From Morchella semilibera (lineage: Eukaryota > Ascomycota > Pezizomycetes > Pezizales > Morchellaceae): a stretch of DNA of 64,000 nt. The notes beneath the pieces are model-generated. The model saw nothing but the letters and a program-made list of their open reading frames with translations. It was not told the DNA's origin and ran no database searches. Shown one piece after another: positions 58,004 through 64,000 of the stretch. Location: contig CM018603.1 of NCBI GenBank assembly GCA_009192285.1, positions 5,639,613 through 5,703,612 on the forward strand, in the 5' to 3' direction. The translations under genes were made by a program, and so were the position numbers. Each line of letters begins with the position of its first letter. Within the stretch, counting starts at the first letter, position 1.

Positions 58004-60155
58004 CCCCTGTGTTTCACCATATAGAAACCACTGGCAGGCGTGGGAATGGGACCAACAAGCACTTTAAAGATACCCTAGGTGCGTAGGAATTGAATATTTA
58101 GATAGATATAACCTGTTCTGCTTGGCTTTAGTGGAGAATTTCTCTCATAATTATCTGGATCCTGTGTGGCTGTTGAAATCTTCAAGGCTTATTACTTTCC
58201 GGTGGTGATTATGCGCAATTCAGGCTAGTGCCTACATATCGGGGTGAGGTTTCGCATGGCCCGACGATTTTTTTTTTTTATTTTATCTTACACGGCCTCA
58301 CGCGCACTCCTTTAAAAAGCTCCTTGGATAGTGGATGCATCTAGTATAGAAGTAGTTTCCAACAGCTATCCGCCACATCACGGCGATAGGTTTCATAGTT
58401 AAGCACGGCAAGGGAAATATCATGACCAACTACCAACTAGCCCTCCCCTTTGCGCTCATCTCTCCATAAACCGCTCCTTCCGCTACCACTCGCGACATAA
58501 CTCCACCCCCACGGTGGCCTAACCTTGCTGGGGGTACTGCAGGGATGGGATTTAGAGAGTGGTATCTGTTAGCGAAACACAGAACACTGGATGCGTAGTA
58601 GAGTTGCAATTTCGAGGGGGGGGAAGTCGTTGTGGGCCTCGCTGAATCCTAAAATCCAATCCCACCACGGTACCACCACCGAACGAGTGACCCCCTTCCC
58701 CGAGAGCGCTCCATGAGATCACGGTATCCCTCCTTCATATGTCCACCCCTGGGGGGCCTTTTCCGAAATTTCTCGGGTCGTTGTTTCTGTGTACCACCAA
58801 GGTAGAGGGAACCTGACGCCAGCGCTGGGTGTAGCAATGGCCTGCAGTAATTGAACCATGGACCCCGCCCAAGGAACCAGCAGTCGGCGTGTTTCGCCGC
58901 CCCCTACCTTCCAACCGATGAAGCGGAGTTGTGCGTTACTCTTCCGTCCGGACGTTGTTATCAGGGTTCATGTAGGAGGGTGCTGGAGGTGGCGGGATCC
59001 GTTAGAAAACCGGGCGGCCCGCGCTTTTTATAGGAGTCAGCATTTACTGGCGACTAAGGGCATGTCGGAAACGGACCCCCCCCCCGCCCGCGGCAAACGA
59101 ACACGTCGAGTCCATACCCAACTCCAAACCGAGCACCCGAGCACGATAGCACTGTATCCGGGATACGTTCTGGCGGGGACGGTCTAGACGGTCAAAGGAG
59201 GTTGAGTGTTCATGATGGTTCAGGTGGAGTTGTTGTTGATGTTGTTGATGTTGTTGATGTTGTGATGGAATGAGGCACTAACTACCCCGCGCCCGCAGAG
59301 CCTCAAGACTTGGCTTTTCCAGAAGTGGAGTTCGTACTGGTGATCAATTAATTAATAGTACAAACATCTGATACACAACTACTTTACTCGCTCGCCATCA
59401 TAACCAGAGGTTGATCAACAATAACCTGTATCGCAGCTGATGGCAGGGAGTAAGGCGCTCTCAAGCAAGTACGATTGAGTCCTTTACCACCTATTTATGA
59501 TCGTCTCTAGTAGTCTTTGCTAAGTGGCTCAGGCCAGGTCTCCTGGTGGCATCTTTGTGTAGATTACGAAAAAACATCTAGCTGGGCTCTATAATATAGC
59601 CAAACCACCGACCCTGACTCAGGCCCTCACCCCTCACGGCCCAGGCCCCTCCAGTCGCATCTCAATCCTCTCCACCTTACCCCCATCAGGCGATTCCACA
59701 CATCCCCCCCCCCCCCCCCAACCACCCATACAGCCAGTATATTATTGGCAAAGACCAACATCCCATCCTTCCCCACCCCACCCGATAACGGGGGCCACCA
59801 GGGATCACTACGGTGCTATCACTGCTGATATACTATAACATAGTTGTATAGTACTCCTCCTCCGGTGCCGGCTTCACCCCGGTATTCGTCGCTAAATTCC
59901 ACCATATCTTGTTTTATACTGTAGGTTATATATGCTCTTGAAGCGTACATAAAAAATTGCAAAAAAATCGCTGTCCCCGGAAATGAGTCTTTTGTACTTT
60001 TTTACATCAGCATCACCCCTTTTGATGCTGCGCTGATCACCGACTTTTGCACAAGGACCTGTTATTATAGCAGCGAGATCAATTGCAACTATCTTAAAGA
60101 TTCCACATATACTACAAGATCACGCCTCGGGAGCTTCCCCACCAGCGCATACCCA
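58004..60155. other. Intergenic, no gene seen
   Basis: 2.1 kb. A GTT-rich run GTTGTTGATGTTGTTGATG lies at 59229-59262 and a C-run at about 59705-59719. Frames around 58,650-59,190 on both strands are arginine/glycine-biased and unsupported. Confidence 0.4.
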
Positions 60156-60688
60156 CTACATAAGGATCTTCTCCCCCAGCAACCCCGAGATCGAACGCGA
60201 AGTCGGCATATACGAGCCAATCCGACGACTGGGCCGATCCCACGACACGACTACGACCTCTCCCCCTCTGTAAGCATACCTGTGGCCCATGGGCGCGCGC
60301 AAGCCCATGCCATCATACACGGGCCCCCTGTCCGCCGGTGTGCCCGGGCGCATCTCGTAGACGTTGCGGATGTGGTCTTTGGGCACCACACCCGGGGCAG
60401 TGCTGACTATGGCGATGTAGACCGATTGCAACCTTGGGGGTCCGGCGGCGAGGAGGTGAGAGAGGACGACTTCGAGCGGCGTGACGACACTGGGCGGCGT
60501 ACACCAACAATCACCCCCAGGGTCGAACCATGCCTCGTCGAGGGACCAGAGCGGCGTGGTGGTGCTGGGTGGGAGACGGTAGGGGGCCGTGGTGGGGGGG
60601 GGTGTCGTGGATGATTGCTAGGGATAGATGACCGAGGTGGGGGAGGCTGCCCAGGAGGGGCGAGATTTTGATCTGTTCAGGCGGGGGA

Positions 60689-60733
<45 letters not shown>

Positions 60734-61883
60734 ATATCCATGACCGGAAGGATTGCTTACAACATCTTCAAGTTCCACCTTGATAGACAAGTCCTCGAGG
60801 GACGGGCAACATTCAACCAACCGCGCCACCTCTTTCTCCCGCAGTGCGGCAACATTCGTCCATTCCTCCTGTGTTAGCATAAGCGTAGTGAGCGCCGCCC
60901 CACACCGACCAATGGCGTCTATGACATTGCTCATATTCGGCAGCGGCGGCGGGGGGGGCACTTCCCAGTCCAACTTGACTCGCAGCTCTCTGAGGCGGCC
61001 AGTCGTGAGCCCTTTCAACAGTGCCACCAACCCCCTTATGGTCGCAGTCCCGGCAAGCCTCCACGCACTGCCCAGATCCTTCCCCAATAGCCCGCCCAGC
61101 CCATATATAAACCGGAATTCCTCAACTGCCGGGAACGCGACAACCCGCTCAACGGCCTCAATCGCCTCCTTATCGAACCCCTGCAGCCGCAGCACCCTCA
61201 CCCCCGGCAGCCCCTCCACGCCCTCCAGCATCCGCCGAGTGGCCTCGCCAGCGCCACCGAGATTCTGCGCCGTCAGGTGCAGCGTCTGCACCGTATGCGC
61301 AGACCCATGCAGCAGCCCCCGCCCGACGGTGTGATACGGGAACTTCTCATCGTACCACGCTATAACCTCCGTCAGTCCCTTGAGGCCGCAGTGCCATAGG
61401 GGACCGCCAACCTTACAAAGAACGCGCTCCAGCCGCGGCTGCTGCGCCACCGTGTGCGCCACCCCCTCATCGCCCTGGCGCCCCTCCCAGGACAGCGCGC
61501 GCAGCCGCATCCCCGGCAGCACCAGGCGGAGCACGCGGCACAGGTGCGCGGCGTGCGCATAGTAGTTGGGGGAAATCGTGAGCTCGCGGACCCACACGGG
61601 GTCGGCCATGCGTGGCCAGGGTGGGAGCGAGAGCGCGGTGCGCTGCCTCGCGGTCAGGAACGGGATTAGCGGCGATGCGCCGAGGGTTGTCTCGGCCGGC
61701 TGGACGTGCAGGTGGGCGTAGAGGTATGGTGCGGCGAGGTGGTATAGGTAGTGGGAGACGAGGAGGACGCTCACTGGCGGGAGGGGGGGCTCGGTGCTGT
61801 AGGCTGGGGGCGGGAGGAGGAGGCAGGAGATGAGGATCTCGGGGGGGGAGGGAGAGGAGTGTTTTGGGGGTTGGAGGGGACAT
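60156..61883 (-). CDS. F-box protein with leucine-rich C-terminal part; frame broken at two C-runs
   Basis: Minus strand, exon 1 61883-60761, intron 60760-60673 (GTAAGC...CAG, 88 nt), exon 2 60672-60156. ATG 61883 gives MSPPTPKTLLSL; the F-box core PPEILISCLLL, LLVSHYLYHLAAPYLYAHLH follows only if the reading shifts by one at a run of eight C (about 61842-61849 on the plus strand as G). The body has repeating leucine patterns (LRALSWEG, VRVLRLQGFDKEAIEAVERV, LRELRVKLDWEV, CPSLEDLSIKVE), continued after the intron by LLGSLPHLGHLSLAII. A run of nine C (60594-60602) again puts the frame off by one; beyond it ORF codons resume (LWSLDEAWFDP, LQSVYIAIVSTAPGVV) to the stop at 60156. F-box proteins bring substrates to SCF ubiquitin ligases. 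Both breaks are one C too many, so sequencing error is as likely as real decay. Confidence 0.7.
60694..60730. repeat. CT microsatellite inside the F-box gene intron
   Basis: About 18 uninterrupted CT units. Read through without splicing it would encode an Arg-Glu tail; the flanking splice sites place it within the 88-nt intron, near the acceptor, where as CT/GA on the minus strand it forms GA repeats. Confidence 0.85.
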
Positions 61884-64000
61884 TGTGGTTGTGGTGGTGG
61901 GTGTGGTGGGTGGTGAGGGGGTGGGTTTGTGTTGGTTGGCTTTTTCTTGGGGCGGGGGGGGGGGGTGGAGGGGGTTTATAAATAGTCTTCTATGTCCCGG
62001 ACTGTAGCGTGGAGGTTTTGAGGTCATAATTGCGTAGAGGACAACCACTACGTCATACTGTAATCATGCCTCCCCAAAATTTAAATGATCGCAATCATCT
62101 AGATTACTTCATTATGACATATTTTTACCTGAAATTTTACGATTTTCCCACCCTGCTGTTTGTGCATCTGAAGCCGCTGCCTATTATAAGTATACCATAA
62201 AATCTACCTTTTTTACTCAACCAAGAGATTCTCAACAGAAACACCATCTCTTGTCCGTTTGCCTCCAGAGCTAGGTCATTTTACTCGGCCTAAAGTACTC
62301 TGCATATCTAGTGCTTCGTTCATCGACTACAGCCATTCGTTAAAAGGGTATAAAAGTCCTGATTCAGGATACTACAAATATATATTGACTCTATTAGAAA
62401 CCTTTTCAAAGAACAAGTATGGAAACAAGGGTCCTGAGGCCTCGGAATGCAAATATACACTATGTATCAACACCAAACGGCACCTCACCAACACCTTTAA
62501 ACTCCTCCTCGGCTGTCGTCAACTCCCGGAAGTTAAAAGCCGCTTCAATCACGACATCTCACTCGCCTGATAAAGCGGAAGGAAAACCTCGATATCTCTA
62601 CAATCTACGCTCCCAGAAGTACCAGATTATGTACCTATGACCGAGCAGTATACGCCTGTCACGACTCAGCCCCCTGCACCTCGCCTCCCACCAAAGCGTA
62701 GCCTTCGCCAGTGGGTACTCTAACCTATGTTAATATGTTTCAGAGCATTTTGAATTTAGAATATGTTTGGAAATTAAGAGTTATATCTAATAGTATGAAA
62801 ATAAAATACTACATCAGCAAAAATAGGGTTGCGTCTTTTGGCGCCTGGGCGCCACAATTGGCACAAGATGCAGAAGACGTCAAAGACGAACAAAAATCAA
62901 TTGCTTACCTGCATCCCCGCGCCCCGGCGCCGCAAGATAGTCTTGGGCTCCCAAGGCGCACTTTCCGTCGTTGGTCTCCAAAACCTCGTCTTGTACCTTT
63001 TGCCAGGCTAGCAGTCATGGCAGAACCTTGACACTAATATTCGCTGGGAATTGACGTCACACTGACGATTAGAGTTTTCCGATAACGATTAATAAGGTGA
63101 AACCAATGAGCCCACAGGAGATTGCAGCTGGGACGTTGGCATTGGAACGTGAAGGGGTGTACAGCTATCCATGTGGGAATTGCCCTGGACTTGTGACCCT
63201 CGCGGGAATGGATATAAATGTGCTCAATACGTATATTATGTCGTAACAGGGTTTGATGCGGATGCTTCCTAGGGGGGAAATTGATTTTTGATCTTGTCGC
63301 AATTGTGTAGTTAGGCTAGTATATCTAGAGAGAGATAGATTAGTGAGGACATATATGTGGTGTGAATATATGGAGTAGATGAAGCCCCCGCCTTCCATTT
63401 GTGAGCCCCCCCCCTCCCCCAAGGCCACTAAAACCTCACCAACCGCGTGTACCTGGCGGCGTTTTCGGGCTCTATTCCGCGCACCAACTACTTCCTGCAC
63501 ACACAAACCTTAGGGTGGCACGCATGCACGAGATATTTAAAAAGTACACCTGTACATACCTACAGCTGGATCGTCAAACGCATCGCTTCAAAACCTCAAT
63601 TGATTCTAACAACCAAGTACCGTGCACTCCGTTTTACGGTGGGACCGAACGTAAAGATTTCCGCATACAATAAATGATATAACCGGAAAAAAAAAAAAAC
63701 AGTGCCGAACCAGGGTTAGGGTTATCTACTATTTCTACGTATCCTATGGATATTTTAGTTGGGCCTTATTCAATATGGTAGAAAGGACAGAGACACGGCC
63801 CAGAGATTGGAGGTATATATTCTTATATCTCATAAGGCTCATAGAACAGCTCATGATCTGGTGTATTATTTCCTTGACAAGGGAGGGTTTGATACGTGAC
63901 AGTATATATCCCGCAGTAATATTAGGGCTGCCTGCCCTACCAGCACCGTCTCTGGACAGGGAGCATTTCCAAATCCCTTGTCACCGCTCACCCTCATCCC
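61884..64000. other. Intergenic to the window end, no supported gene
   Basis: Upstream side of the F-box gene, G/T-rich near 61,890-61,975. Frames at 62259-62640 and 63401-63677 read passably but match no family, and I find no splice chain. A telomere-like tract AGGGTTAGGGTTA occurs at 63712-63724, next to an A-run. Confidence 0.35.

Noticed and set aside
61467-62048. 193-codon proline-rich frame
   Set aside because: Out-of-frame reading of the F-box exon after its C-run; only its first codons from 61883 overlap the real start.

Overview
The window looks like gene-poor, transposon-rich chromosomal DNA of a filamentous ascomycete (Pezizomycotina). Introns are short (48-155 nt) with GTRNGT donors and CTAAC/CTGAC branch sites. 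The genes belong to fungal families (SesB-like esterase domain, NACHT, ankyrin arrays, DUF7580, fungal C2H2 protein, F-box), and short TTAGGG tracts occur. The mix would suit a truffle- or morel-like Pezizomycete, but I cannot prove the species. I see no tRNA, rRNA or CRISPR array.

Layout. Positions 1-18,047 hold three related STAND/NLR-type loci with different architectures: SesB-NACHT-ankyrin (5' end outside the window), SesB-ankyrin without NACHT and with the esterase serine replaced by glycine, and NACHT-ankyrin with about 30 repeats and no recognisable N-terminal effector. Remnants of Tc1/mariner and piggyBac transposases lie between them. From 18 to 24 kb there are only small inverted-repeat elements, one nested in another. 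At 24.4-28.7 kb a DUF7580-type gene and a zinc-finger gene are divergently transcribed. From 29 to 34 kb is mostly repeats and low complexity. At 34.0-37.1 kb a head-to-head pair of unrecognised proteins appear to be paralogues. At 38.1-39.9 kb is a basic-headed coiled-coil protein built of 35-residue repeats. From 40 to 53.6 kb are MITEs, dispersed repeats and one fungal hypothetical gene (48.7-49.5 kb). At 53.7-58.0 kb a complete-ended pogo-type DNA transposon has been entered by four smaller LTR-like insertions. At 60.2-61.9 kb is an F-box gene whose intron holds a CT microsatellite and whose frame is broken at two C-runs.

How the genes fit together. Four or five of the nine host genes (three NLR-like loci, the DUF7580 gene and perhaps the zinc-finger gene) belong to families linked to fungal non-self recognition, so the left half reads as an allorecognition or immunity neighbourhood. 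Repeat activity is layered: TA-targeting MITEs and pogo/mariner elements, LTR-like insertions inside pogo, and 33-36 bp LINE-tail insertions with target duplications, one of them inside an intron of the first NLR gene. All exon models were built by eye from splice signals and reading-frame continuity, without transcript support.
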